In this document: positions 1-7,325 of the stretch, piece by piece
Layout of the letters: every line of letters begins with the position of its first letter
Numbering within the stretch: the stretch's first letter is position 1
Origin: AG41 sp036522815
GTDB lineage: Bacteria > Gemmatimonadota > Gemmatimonadetes > Gemmatimonadales > GWC2-71-9
Reading direction: 5' to 3'
Assembly: GCA_036522815.1 (NCBI GenBank)
Contig: DATDFC010000031.1
Span: forward strand, 1-21,864
DNA: 21,864 bases
Notes under the pieces: model-generated
What the model was told of the DNA's origin: nothing
Databases searched by the model: none
Seen by the model: the letters and a program-made list of their open reading frames with translations, nothing else
Position numbers and translations under genes: made by a program

Positions 1-932
1 CGGCGCGCTCCGAGGTAGGCGCGGCGCTGCAGCAGCGCCGCGCGCCGCGGCAGCCGCGCCCGCCGCAGGAAATCGAGCACCCACGAGCCCGGCGCGGCAC
101 TGCCGCCCGTCGTATCGTCCAACCGGAACTTCTCGACCCACACCACGAGGGGCCGCCACAACAGCTGGTCCACGCACACGATCATCAAGATCATGGCGAG
201 GATCGCCAGCAAGACGGCTGTGGCGTTCCCCTGATCGAGCGCGACGCTCATGTAGGAGCCGATGCCCGGCAGGCGGTAGTCGTGATCCCCCAGGCGGAAC
301 GCCTCGTTCACCATCAGGAAGAACCAGCCCCCCGCCATAGACAGCATCCCGTTCCACACGAGCCCCTGCGCCGCCGCGGGCACCTCCAGCTGCCAGAACG
401 TGCGCGACGCCTTCCAGCCCGCGATCTTGCACGCCTCGCGCAGCGGCGCGGGCAGGCCCTTGAGCGAGTTATAGAACGACAGCGCCAGGTTCCACGCCTG
501 GGCCGTGAAGATCATCAGGATCGCGGCGAGCTCGAGACCGACGTTGCGCGTGGGGAAGAGCGACATCAAACCCAGCACCAGCCCGGGGAGGAAGCCGAGC
601 ACCGGGATGCTCTGGAGAATGTCGAGCAGCGGCAGGAGCAGGCGCTCCGCCGCGCGCGACTTGGCGGCGGCCCACCCGAAGCTCAGGGCAAAGAGATACG
701 AGATCACGAGCGCCAGCACCCCGCGCGCCAGCGAGTACAGGGTGTAGCGCGGCAGCGCCGTGAAGCGCAGGTCGATCACGACGGCTTGCGCGAACGGCGC
801 CTCGAACTCGCGGGCGAAGGCGACCACCATCGCGATCGCACCGCCCAGCAGGCAGAGGACCGCGACGTCGGCGAGCCCGAGCCCCCGTAAGCCGGGCGGC
901 GTCAGGGCGGGTGGAAAACGCGTCAGCTTCAT
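1..932 (-). CDS. ABC transporter permease, duplicated-permease type (N-terminal half, cut by window edge)
   Basis: Reading the minus strand from ATG at 932 gives an uninterrupted frame to the window edge (310 residues visible, no stop). The protein is strongly hydrophobic with about six membrane segments. It carries a binding-protein-dependent transport permease domain, with the segment LLPLLDILQSIPVLGFLPG and an EAA-type loop (EACKIAGWKASRTFWQLEVP) that contacts the ATPase. The charged stretch after the last visible helix (WVEKFRLDD) matches the linker of long permeases that hold two permease domains in one chain (COG4986-like, related to nitrate/sulfonate/taurine permeases), so a second domain is expected to the left. 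It would sit in the inner membrane and import an anion or small organic solute. The substrate cannot be read from the sequence, and the partner ATPase is not in the window. It is divergent from the hydrolase gene, with only 30 bases between the two starts. No clear Shine-Dalgarno sequence is seen. Confidence 0.85.
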   Translation of the reverse strand, partial: MKLTRFPPALTPPGLRGLGLADVAVLCLLGGAIAMVVAFAREFEAPFAQAVVIDLRFTALPRYTLYSLARGVLALVISYLFALSFGWAAAKSRAAERLLLPLLDILQSIPVLGFLPGLVLGLMSLFPTRNVGLELAAILMIFTAQAWNLALSFYNSLKGLPAPLREACKIAGWKASRTFWQLEVPAAAQGLVWNGMLSMAGGWFFLMVNEAFRLGDHDYRLPGIGSYMSVALDQGNATAVLLAILAMILMIVCVDQLLWRPLVVWVEKFRLDDTTGGSAAPGSWVLDFLRRARLPRRAALLQRRAYLGAR

Positions 933-948
933 GACCACCCGAACGGTG

Positions 949-954
949 TAGTTT
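949..954 (+). promoter_or_regulatory. Putative -10 box (TAGTTT) of a leaderless promoter
   Basis: TAGTTT fits the TANNNT pattern and ends 8 bases before the ATG at 963. No Shine-Dalgarno sequence lies between them, so transcription could begin at or next to the start codon. No convincing -35 box is seen. The divergent permease start is only 30 bases away, so the promoters would overlap. Confidence 0.4.
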
Positions 955-962
955 GCAACGCG

Positions 963-1805
963 ATGGACCAGACGACGGTCGAACTGAACGGCGTGCGCAT
1001 CTACACGCGACGCGTCGGAGACGGCCCGCCGGTCGTGGTGCTGCACGGCGGTCCCGGCGCCCACCACGACTACCTGCTTCCCCAGTACGATCGGCTCGCG
1101 CTCGGCCGCACGCTCCTCTATTACGACCAGCGCGGTGGTGGCAGGTCCCCCGTCCCGCGGGAGACTCCCGTCGGATGGCGCGAGCACGTGGCCGACCTCG
1201 AGGCGCTGCGCGATCACTGGGGCCTCGAGCAGGTCACGCTGCTCGGCTACTCCTGGGGCGGCCTGCTCGCGGTGCTCTATGCCCTCGAGCACCCCACCCG
1301 GATCGACCGGCTCGCCCTCGTCTCGTCCGCGCCCCTCACCGCGGCCTGGCGCGACGAGTTCGACCGCCGCCTCGCCGCGCGCACGACCCAGCCGTGGATC
1401 GCGCGGGCCCGGGCCGAGCTCACCGCCTCCGGCCTGTCGGGCACCGATCCCGAAAAGTACCGCCGCCTGGCGTTCGCGCTATCGGTCGCGGGGTACTTTC
1501 ACGATCCCAGCCACGCTCGCGAGATGACCCCGTTTCGCGTCACCGCCCGGACCCAGCAGGCAGTGTGGCAGAGCCTGGGATCCTACGATCTCCGCGCGCG
1601 CGTCAGCCAGACCTTTCCGGACGGCACCGCCCCGCGCGCCCTGCTGCTGCATGGCATCTATGACCCCATGCCCCTGGAATCGGCTCGCGAGACCGCGGCG
1701 CTCCTCTCCACGGGCGTGATCCAGCTCGCCACGGGGCACGCCCCGCACGTCGAGGCCACGGCGGATTTCGTGCGGGCGCTCGATCCGTTCCTGCCGCAAG
1801 CCTGA
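963..1805 (+). CDS. Alpha/beta hydrolase, proline iminopeptidase-like
   Basis: This 280-residue protein has the hallmarks of the alpha/beta-hydrolase fold close to prolyl aminopeptidases (MEROPS S33). The oxyanion-hole segment HGGPG is at residues 28-32 and the strand DQRGGGRS at 55-62. The nucleophile elbow GYSWGG puts the catalytic Ser at 97. Asp234 (GIYDP) and His259 (GHAPHVE) are the likely rest of the triad. HGGPG together with DQRGxGRS is typical of enzymes releasing N-terminal proline or hydrolysing related amides or esters, but the substrate cannot be fixed from sequence. There is no signal peptide, so it is probably cytoplasmic. The ATG at 963 is chosen because it begins the conserved strand region directly and has a TANNNT box at leaderless distance. 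The nth start follows 49 bases after the stop. Confidence 0.9.
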   Translation: MDQTTVELNGVRIYTRRVGDGPPVVVLHGGPGAHHDYLLPQYDRLALGRTLLYYDQRGGGRSPVPRETPVGWREHVADLEALRDHWGLEQVTLLGYSWGGLLAVLYALEHPTRIDRLALVSSAPLTAAWRDEFDRRLAARTTQPWIARARAELTASGLSGTDPEKYRRLAFALSVAGYFHDPSHAREMTPFRVTARTQQAVWQSLGSYDLRARVSQTFPDGTAPRALLLHGIYDPMPLESARETAALLSTGVIQLATGHAPHVEATADFVRALDPFLPQA

Positions 1806-1854
1806 TGCCATGCTTCCGCCATGTGATCGCGGTCTGTACGTTCCGGGCACCATC

Positions 1855-2541
1855 ATGCCCGCCAAGACGAGAGCCAGGCCGCGCTACGGCGTGGGACGCG
1901 AGACCCTCGCCGCACGGCGCCTGCGCGTGCGCAAGATCGTCGCCCGGCTGGAGCAGGCGTACCCCGATGCCACCTGTGCACTGCGCCACGAAAGCGCGCT
2001 CCAACTGCTCGTCGCGACCATCCTGTCGGCCCAATCGACCGACGCCCGGGTCAACATGGTCACCCCCGCCCTGTTCGCGAAGTACCGCTCGGCGCGGGAT
2101 CTGGCGAGCGCCGACCCGGCGGTGCTGGAGCAGGAGATCCACAGCACCGGGTTCTTCCGCAACAAGACCAGGTCCATCATCGGGATGGCCCAGGCACTGC
2201 TCGAGCGGCACGGGGGCGAGGTGCCCGACACCATGGAGGCCCTGGTCCAACTCCCGGGCGTCGGCCGCAAGACCGCGAACGTGGTGCTCGGCACCTGGTT
2301 TGGGAAGAACGCAGGAATCGTGGTGGACACACACGTGCAGCGCCTGTCCACCCTGCTCGGCCTCACGCGCGAGACGGATCCCGTGAAAATCGAGCGGGAC
2401 CTGATGGCGCTCGTGCCAGCCGAGAAGTGGACCTGGTTCTCCCACACCCTGATCCTGCACGGTCGGCGGGTGTGCATCGCGCGGCGGCCCAAGTGCGAGA
2501 TCTGCGTGGTGAACCGGTGGTGCCCAAGCTCGCGAGTATGA
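1855..2541 (+). CDS. nth: Endonuclease III (DNA glycosylase/AP lyase)
   Basis: Base-excision repair enzyme that removes oxidised pyrimidines and cleaves the abasic site by beta-elimination. The 228-residue protein has every signature: LSAQSTD at 57-63, the helix-hairpin-helix LPGVGRKTA at 133-141 with catalytic Lys139, Asp158 in VVDTHVQR, and a C-terminal 4Fe-4S loop Cys207-x6-Cys214-x2-Cys217-x5-Cys223. The E. coli enzyme is 211 residues; the extra length here is a basic N-terminal tail. An in-frame ATG at 1810 would add 15 residues that look non-native; the ATG at 1855 is preferred. Neither start has a good Shine-Dalgarno sequence. The gene lies between the hydrolase and a palindromic-repeat pair, and the repeat pair probably ends the transcript or stabilises its 3' end. 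Confidence 0.96.
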   Translation: MPAKTRARPRYGVGRETLAARRLRVRKIVARLEQAYPDATCALRHESALQLLVATILSAQSTDARVNMVTPALFAKYRSARDLASADPAVLEQEIHSTGFFRNKTRSIIGMAQALLERHGGEVPDTMEALVQLPGVGRKTANVVLGTWFGKNAGIVVDTHVQRLSTLLGLTRETDPVKIERDLMALVPAEKWTWFSHTLILHGRRVCIARRPKCEICVVNRWCPSSRV

Positions 2542-2560
2542 TGTACGACGCCTCCGTGAT

Positions 2561-2628
2561 CCCCGGGCTGGCGCCCGGGGTCAGTGACCACCGGGACCGC
2601 CTGACTGACCCCGGGCGCGAGCCCGGGG
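2561..2628. repeat. REP-like inverted doublet, locus 1
   Basis: Two copies of a palindromic unit of about 25 bases face each other. The forward unit at 2561-2585 is CCCCGGGC, loop TGGC, GCCCGGGG, then tail TCAGT. The reverse-complement unit is at 2604-2628, with loop TCGC when read in the same sense. An 18-base spacer separates them. Each unit alone can form an 8-bp stem, and the whole doublet can form a longer cruciform. It lies between nth (stop at 2541) and the M20 gene (start 2645). The same unit recurs near 3.8 kb and 20.6 kb. A role as terminator, mRNA stabiliser or REP/BIME element is inferred. Confidence 0.85.
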
Positions 2629-2644
2629 TGAACGGAACCCGATC

Positions 2645-3805
2645 ATGACCCCGCTCCCTCCGGTCGACCGCGCCCAGCTCGTCGCGACGAGGCGCGACCT
2701 CCACCAGCACCCCGAGCTCGGCTTCGAGGAGCGGCGCACCGGTACGCTGGTCGCGGAGCGGCTCAAGGCCCTGGGTTACAGCGTCAGGACCGGCGTGGGC
2801 CGGACGGGCGTGGTCGGCCTGCGCGACGGCGCACAGGGGTCGTGCGTGCTGGTCCGGGCCGACATGGACGCCCTTCCGGTCGAGGAAGCCAACGACGTCC
2901 CGTACCGCTCGAAGCACCCGGGCAAGATGCACGCCTGCGGCCACGATGGACATGTCGCGATCGGGCTCGAGGTCGCACGCCGGTTGCACGCGGCGTACCT
3001 CCCCGGCCAGGTGAAGTTTGCCTTCCAGCCCGCCGAGGAGGTGTCGGACGGCGCGGAAGCGATGATTCGGGACGGCGTGCTCGACGCGCCCAAGGTGGAT
3101 GCGGCCTTCGGCATCCACCTGTGGAACGACCTCCCGGCGGGCACCATCTCGGTGATGCCGGGCGCGGTGATGGCGTCGGTGGACCAGTTCGAGATCACGG
3201 TCGTCGGGCGCGGCGGGCACGCCGCCGCCCCGCAGCAGGCGATCGATCCGGTGCTGGTCGCGGCGCACCTGGTGACCGCGCTGCAGAGCCTCGTGTCGCG
3301 GCGCCGCAACCCGTTCGAGGAGGGAGTGGTGTCTGTCACGCAGATCAACGCCGGCCACGCCTTCAACGTGATTCCCGAGCGGGCCGAGCTGCGCGGCACG
3401 GTGCGCACGTTCGGCGGCAAATTCTACGACGAGGCGCCCCACCTGGTCGAAGCGACCGCGCACGGCATCGCGGGCGCGTTCGGCGCGAGCGCGCAAGTGC
3501 GCTACCGCCGGCTGTCCAAGCCCCTGGTGAACGACGCGCAGATGGCGGAGTTGATGAAAGGCGTGGCGCAGGAAATCGTCTCGCGAGAGCGTGTGATCGA
3601 TGGGGTCCGGACCATGGGGGGCGAGGACATGTCGTACTTTCTCGCGAGTGTGCCCGGTGCGTTCGCCTTTGTGGGCTCCGCGCCGCCCGACAAGAAGGGC
3701 GCGCCGCATCACAGTCCCACCTTCGACATCGACGAGGAGAGCCTGGTGGTAGGGGCGGAACTGGTGACGCGGACGGTGGTGCGGTACCTGGAACGGGCGC
3801 ACTGA
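2645..3805 (+). CDS. M20-family metal-dependent amidohydrolase (amidohydrolase/N-acyl-amino-acid hydrolase type)
   Basis: This 386-residue protein is of the M20D group (hippurate, IAA-amino-acid and N-acyl-amino-acid hydrolases), which cleave an acyl group from an amino acid using two metal ions. Motifs in order: RRDLHQHPELGFEE (16-29), RADMDALP (71-78), MHACGHDGH (95-103) with ligands Cys98 and His100, FQPAEE (127-132) with catalytic Glu131 and ligand Glu132, IHLW with His158, the dimerisation-domain segment GGHAAAPQQAIDP, GGEDMSYF, and HHSPTFDIDE with the last metal-ligand His. Length and motif order are normal for the family. There is no signal peptide, so it is probably cytoplasmic. The start ATG lies just past repeat locus 1, and the stop codon lies inside the first unit of repeat locus 2. 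The exact substrate is unknown. Confidence 0.93.
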   Translation: MTPLPPVDRAQLVATRRDLHQHPELGFEERRTGTLVAERLKALGYSVRTGVGRTGVVGLRDGAQGSCVLVRADMDALPVEEANDVPYRSKHPGKMHACGHDGHVAIGLEVARRLHAAYLPGQVKFAFQPAEEVSDGAEAMIRDGVLDAPKVDAAFGIHLWNDLPAGTISVMPGAVMASVDQFEITVVGRGGHAAAPQQAIDPVLVAAHLVTALQSLVSRRRNPFEEGVVSVTQINAGHAFNVIPERAELRGTVRTFGGKFYDEAPHLVEATAHGIAGAFGASAQVRYRRLSKPLVNDAQMAELMKGVAQEIVSRERVIDGVRTMGGEDMSYFLASVPGAFAFVGSAPPDKKGAPHHSPTFDIDEESLVVGAELVTRTVVRYLERAH

Positions 3806-3871
3806 CTCCGGGGCGCAAGCCCGGGGTTCACCGGAGTCCCTGAGATCCCCGGGCTCGCGCCCGGGGTCAGT
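3801..3871. repeat. REP-like inverted doublet, locus 2 (opposite order)
   Basis: The same palindromic family appears in reversed arrangement. The reverse-complement unit (3801-3826, with one C-to-T change and one inserted G) comes first. A 20-base spacer follows, then the forward unit at 3847-3871 with loop TCGC and tail TCAGT. The first unit begins ACTGAC and supplies the TGA stop (3803-3805) of the M20 gene. The second ends 3 bases before the putative -10 box of the DUF255 gene. Confidence 0.85.
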
Positions 3872-3874
3872 GGG

Positions 3875-3880
3875 TAGATT
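3875..3880 (+). promoter_or_regulatory. Putative -10 box (TAGATT), leaderless promoter of the DUF255 operon
   Basis: TAGATT fits TANNNT and ends 7 bases before ATG 3888, with no Shine-Dalgarno sequence between. The preceding sequence, including any -35 region, is the palindromic repeat unit. Either the repeat forms part of the promoter region or the promoter relies mainly on its -10 element. Confidence 0.45.
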
Positions 3881-3887
3881 TCCCGCG

Positions 3888-5882
3888 ATGCCGAACCTCC
3901 TCGCCTCCGAGCCGTCCGCCTACCTGCAGTCCGCCGCCCACCAGCCGGTGCACTGGCACCCCTGGGGCGATGCGGCGTTCGCGCGCGCCCGCACCGAGGA
4001 CAAGCCCATCCTGCTCGACATCGGCGCGGTGTGGTGCCACTGGTGCCACGTGATGGACGGCGAGTCGTACGAGGACGCCCGGGTGGCGCAGCTCCTCAAT
4101 GCGGACTTCGTGTGCATCAAGGTGGACCGCGACGAGCGGCCCGACGTGGACACGCGCTACCAGCGCGCGGTCCAGGCACTCACGGGCCAGGGGGGCTGGC
4201 CGCTCACCGCGTTTCTCACACCCGAGGGCGAGGTGTTCTACGGCGGAACGTATTTCCCACCGGAGGAAAACCACTACGGCCGGCCGGGATTCCCGTCGGT
4301 GCTGCGGCAGGTGGCGGGCATCTACCGGCAGCAGCGTGACAAGGTCGCCGAGCACGCGCGGGCGATCCGCAACCACGTCGCCGAGTCGCTCGATGAGGCC
4401 CGGAGTGGCGACGTCAGTCCCGCCACGCTCGAGCGGGCGGCCGCCGACATGGCGCGGGCGTTCGACGTCCGCTACGGCGGGTTCGGCACCGCGCCCAAGT
4501 TCCCCCACCCGGCGGCCGTGCAGTTCCTGCTGGCGCGCTGGCACGACACGCGCGAAGACTGGGCGCGCGAGGTGGTAGAGAAGACGCTCACCGGGATGGC
4601 GCGGGGCGGGATCCGCGATCATGTGGGGGGAGGCTTCCATCGCTACGCGGTGGACGAGCGCTGGATCGTGCCGCATTTCGAGAAGATGGCGTACGACAAC
4701 TCGGAGCTGCTGCACGCCTACCTCGACGGCTACGCCGCGCTCGGCACACCGCTCTTCAAGCGGGTGGCGCAGGGAATCGTGGACTGGGTGCTCGAGATCC
4801 TCTCGGACGGCGAGCGGGGCGCCTTCTATACCTCCCAGGACGCGGATGTGCGGTTTGGAGACGACGGCGACTACTGGACCTGGACGGTGGATGAGCTCAG
4901 GGAAGCGTTGTCGGAAAAGGCGTTCCCGGTTGCCCGCAGGGTGTTCGACGTGGAAGAGCAGGGCGAAATGCACCACAACCCGCGCAAGAATGTCCTCTGG
5001 TGGAAGCGCGATCCCGCGGGCGACGACGAGTGGCCTCTGCTCGAGCGCGCACTCGTGCAGCTCAAGACCGCGCGCGACCGCCGCCCGGCTCCCTTCGTCG
5101 ACACGACCCCCTACGTGAACTGGAACGCGATGATGGCCGCCGCCTTCCTGCACGCGGGGGCGGTGCTCGACCGGCCGGACTGCAACACGCTCGCGCTCCG
5201 TGTCCTCGGCCGGATCTGGACCGAGGCGTGGGACGAGGAAGGGGGGATGAGTCACGTGATCGGCCGGACGGAGCCGCGCGGCCTGCTCGAGGACAACGTG
5301 CACGCGGCAGCCGCGTTCCTCGACGCCTTCGAAGCCACCGGCGACGAGGCCTGGCGCACGCGCGCGATCACGGTGATGCAGCAGTGCCGCCGGGCGCATT
5401 GGGACGACTCCGCAGGGGGCGGGGGGGGCGGTTTCTTCGACGTGGCGCGCGACCGCACGGGCTCCGCTTACCTGGCGACACCCGCCAAGCCGGTTCAGGA
5501 CGCGCCCACGCCCTCGGGGAACGGTGTCGCCGCGCTGGTGCTGGCGCGCCTCGCGGCGCTCACGGACGACGCGCAGTGGCGCGGCCTGCTCGACCGCCAG
5601 CTCGCCACGTTCGGCGGCGCGGCGCCGCAGCTGGCGTTGTACGGCGCGACCCTGCTGCGCGCCGTCGATTGGGCCTTGAATCCCGTGACGCGAGTCGAGG
5701 TGTCCGGGGTCCGGGGGCCGGGAGCGGCGTGTGACATGCACCTGCTCGCGCTGCAAGCGTATCGTCCGCGTAAGATCGTCATCCGAGCAATCGCGGACCG
5801 ATCGGCCGCGACGGTGTGCGTCGGCACGACCTGCTCGCTGCCGGTCGCCACGCCCGAGGCGCTGCGTACGCTGCTCTCGTGA
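3888..5882 (+). CDS. DUF255 thioredoxin-domain protein (YyaL/SPATA20 family)
   Basis: The 664-residue protein has an N-terminal thioredoxin-like domain (about 1-165) followed by an alpha/alpha-barrel of the six-hairpin glycosidase superfamily (about 175-620). The family opening is present (SEPSAYLQSAAHQPVHWHPW) and the redox motif Cys50-His-Trp-Cys53 lies within AVWCHWCHVM. GQGGWPLTAFLTPEG and GGTYFPPE follow, then KFPHP, GGIRDHVGGGFHRYAVDE and PHFEKMAYDN. The C-terminal end (VCVGTTCSLPVATPEAL) is also typical. Biochemical function is not established for bacterial members; a redox or sugar-processing role is inferred from the folds. No signal peptide is seen. A GTG at 3870 is in frame but lies in the repeat and adds nothing conserved, so ATG 3888 is chosen. 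A seven-glycine run (coded by 5415-5431) includes eight consecutive G bases. It overlaps the next gene by 4 bases. Confidence 0.93.
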   Translation: MPNLLASEPSAYLQSAAHQPVHWHPWGDAAFARARTEDKPILLDIGAVWCHWCHVMDGESYEDARVAQLLNADFVCIKVDRDERPDVDTRYQRAVQALTGQGGWPLTAFLTPEGEVFYGGTYFPPEENHYGRPGFPSVLRQVAGIYRQQRDKVAEHARAIRNHVAESLDEARSGDVSPATLERAAADMARAFDVRYGGFGTAPKFPHPAAVQFLLARWHDTREDWAREVVEKTLTGMARGGIRDHVGGGFHRYAVDERWIVPHFEKMAYDNSELLHAYLDGYAALGTPLFKRVAQGIVDWVLEILSDGERGAFYTSQDADVRFGDDGDYWTWTVDELREALSEKAFPVARRVFDVEEQGEMHHNPRKNVLWWKRDPAGDDEWPLLERALVQLKTARDRRPAPFVDTTPYVNWNAMMAAAFLHAGAVLDRPDCNTLALRVLGRIWTEAWDEEGGMSHVIGRTEPRGLLEDNVHAAAAFLDAFEATGDEAWRTRAITVMQQCRRAHWDDSAGGGGGGFFDVARDRTGSAYLATPAKPVQDAPTPSGNGVAALVLARLAALTDDAQWRGLLDRQLATFGGAAPQLALYGATLLRAVDWALNPVTRVEVSGVRGPGAACDMHLLALQAYRPRKIVIRAIADRSAATVCVGTTCSLPVATPEALRTLLS

Positions 5883-6850
5883 AGCGACGAATCCTCGGCC
5901 GTACCGGCCTGGCCGTGAGCCCCATCGGCTTCGGCGCCTGGGCCATCGGCGGCAATCGTTTCGGCAACTCGTACGGCTCCACCGACGACGCGGAGTCGCG
6001 GCGCGCGGTGCGGCGGGCGCATGAGCTGGGCTGCAACTTCTTCGACACCGCGGACGTGTACGGACACGGGCACTCGGAGGAGGTCCTGGGCGCCGCGCTC
6101 GACGGCATCCGGCCCGACGTGATCATCGCGACAAAAGTCGGGGGCAACTTCTATAACCGTGACGTGAACCCGCTGCTCATTCCCCGGATCACCGAGGCGC
6201 TGGGCCGCCCGCTCGCCGAGGTCGCGCCCGACGCCGCGCTTCCGGTCACGCACGACGCGTGCTTCTCCCCCGCCTACGTCCGGTTCGCGGTCGAGCAATC
6301 GCTGCGGCGCCTGCGTACCGACTACATCGACCTGCTGCAGCTCCACAACCCCACGCTCGGGCTCATCGCCGACCCGGAGACCTATCGGGTGCTCGACGAC
6401 CTGAAGGCGGAAGGCAAGATCCGCTTCTACGGCGTCTCGGTGCACCCACCCGAAGAGGGCCTCGCGGCGGTGGAGGTCACGCGACCCGACACCGTGCAGA
6501 TCGTGTACAACCTCGTGCGCCGTGCCGCCGAAGACCGCTTCTTTCCCGCCGCGCGCGCTACCAACGTGGGCGTGATCGCGCGGGAGCCCCTGGCCAACGG
6601 CTTCCTGGCCGGGAAGTACCGGCAGGACAGCATCTGGGAGAAGGGCGACATCCGCGGGCGAATGCCGCGTCCCTACGTGGCGCAGCTCGTCGCACTGGGA
6701 GCGCGCGTCGCGCAGCTGGCCGGCGAGGCGGGGGTCAGCGCGCCGCAGCTCGCCCTCCGCTTCGCGCTGGACAACGACGCCGTGTCGGTGGTGATTGTAG
6801 GCATGAAGACGGTGGCGCAGGTGGACGAGAACCTTTCTGTGGAGACCTGA
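5879..6850 (+). CDS. Aldo/keto reductase
   Basis: This 323-residue NAD(P)H-dependent oxidoreductase is a (beta/alpha)8 barrel reducing aldehydes or ketones. It opens with the family sequence RRILGRTGLAVSPIGFGAWA. The catalytic tetrad is visible: Asp56 and Tyr61 in FFDTADVYGHG, Lys86 in ATKVGG and His156 in LLQLHNP. The cofactor-binding end REPLANGFLAGKY is present (235-247), as is the late segment ALDNDAVSVVIVGM, typical of the C-terminal cofactor loop. About 40 residues between Lys86 and FAVEQSLRRLRTDYIDLLQ form an extended loop, as in some oxidoreductases of this family. The start is the GTG at 5879, inside a GTGA overlap with the DUF255 stop, so translation is probably coupled. The substrate is unknown. 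The next gene's ATG shares one base with its TGA. Confidence 0.93.
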   Translation: MKRRILGRTGLAVSPIGFGAWAIGGNRFGNSYGSTDDAESRRAVRRAHELGCNFFDTADVYGHGHSEEVLGAALDGIRPDVIIATKVGGNFYNRDVNPLLIPRITEALGRPLAEVAPDAALPVTHDACFSPAYVRFAVEQSLRRLRTDYIDLLQLHNPTLGLIADPETYRVLDDLKAEGKIRFYGVSVHPPEEGLAAVEVTRPDTVQIVYNLVRRAAEDRFFPAARATNVGVIAREPLANGFLAGKYRQDSIWEKGDIRGRMPRPYVAQLVALGARVAQLAGEAGVSAPQLALRFALDNDAVSVVIVGMKTVAQVDENLSVET

Positions 6851-7299
6851 TGCCGAACAAGAAGGCCGTATTCGAGACTGCCCGGGGCCGCATCGAGGTG
6901 GACCTGTTCGCCGACGAGGCGCCGGGCACGGTCGCCAACTTCGAGAAGCTCGCCAATTCCGGGTTCTACGACGGAACCCGGTTTCATCGCGTGATCCCCA
7001 ACTTCATGGTTCAGGGCGGCGATCCCTACTCCAAGACCGGCAAGGGACGGGTCGGCACCGGCGGGCCGGGCTATACCATCAAGTGCGAGACGGACAAGAA
7101 CGTGCACAAGCACGTGGCCGGTACGCTCTCCATGGCCCACGCCGGCAAGGACACGGGCGGCAGCCAGTTCTTCATCTGTCACTCCGCGCAGCCGCACCTC
7201 GACGGCGTCCACACTGTGTTCGGACAGGTGAGCAAGGGGCAGGACGTGGTGAACAAGATCGCGCAGAACGACGAAGTGAAGTCAATTCGCGTGACGTGA
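6850..7299 (+). CDS. Peptidyl-prolyl cis-trans isomerase (cyclophilin type)
   Basis: Cyclophilin of 149 residues without signal peptide, so a cytoplasmic protein-folding catalyst that isomerises X-Pro bonds. Active-site residues are recognisable: FHRVIPNFMVQGGD (45-58, catalytic Arg47 with Phe52, Met53 and Gln55), GTLSMAHAGKDTGGSQFFI (91-109) and HLDGVHTVFGQV (116-127). The length is normal for a compact bacterial cyclophilin. Its ATG overlaps the aldo/keto reductase stop by one base (TGATG), indicating translational coupling with that gene and, through the GTGA overlap, with the DUF255 gene. A 26-base gap containing GGAG precedes the next gene. Confidence 0.96.
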   Translation: MPNKKAVFETARGRIEVDLFADEAPGTVANFEKLANSGFYDGTRFHRVIPNFMVQGGDPYSKTGKGRVGTGGPGYTIKCETDKNVHKHVAGTLSMAHAGKDTGGSQFFICHSAQPHLDGVHTVFGQVSKGQDVVNKIAQNDEVKSIRVT

Positions 7300-7325
7300 G
7301 AAGTCCCGAATCCACGGAGCGATTC

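Noticed and set aside
2561..2628. CRISPR array or tRNA-like structure at the palindromic pairs
   Set aside because: Only two units per site, in opposite orientation, with no spacer series; no tRNA cloverleaf features.
2363..3802. 479-residue minus-strand frame opposite nth and the M20 gene
   Set aside because: It spans two real genes and the repeat, has Arg/His-rich composition and shows no motif.
3867..5756. 629-residue open frame on the minus strand opposite the DUF255 gene
   Set aside because: It is Arg/His/Pro-rich with no recognisable domain and mirrors a well-supported gene; long antisense frames are expected at this base composition.
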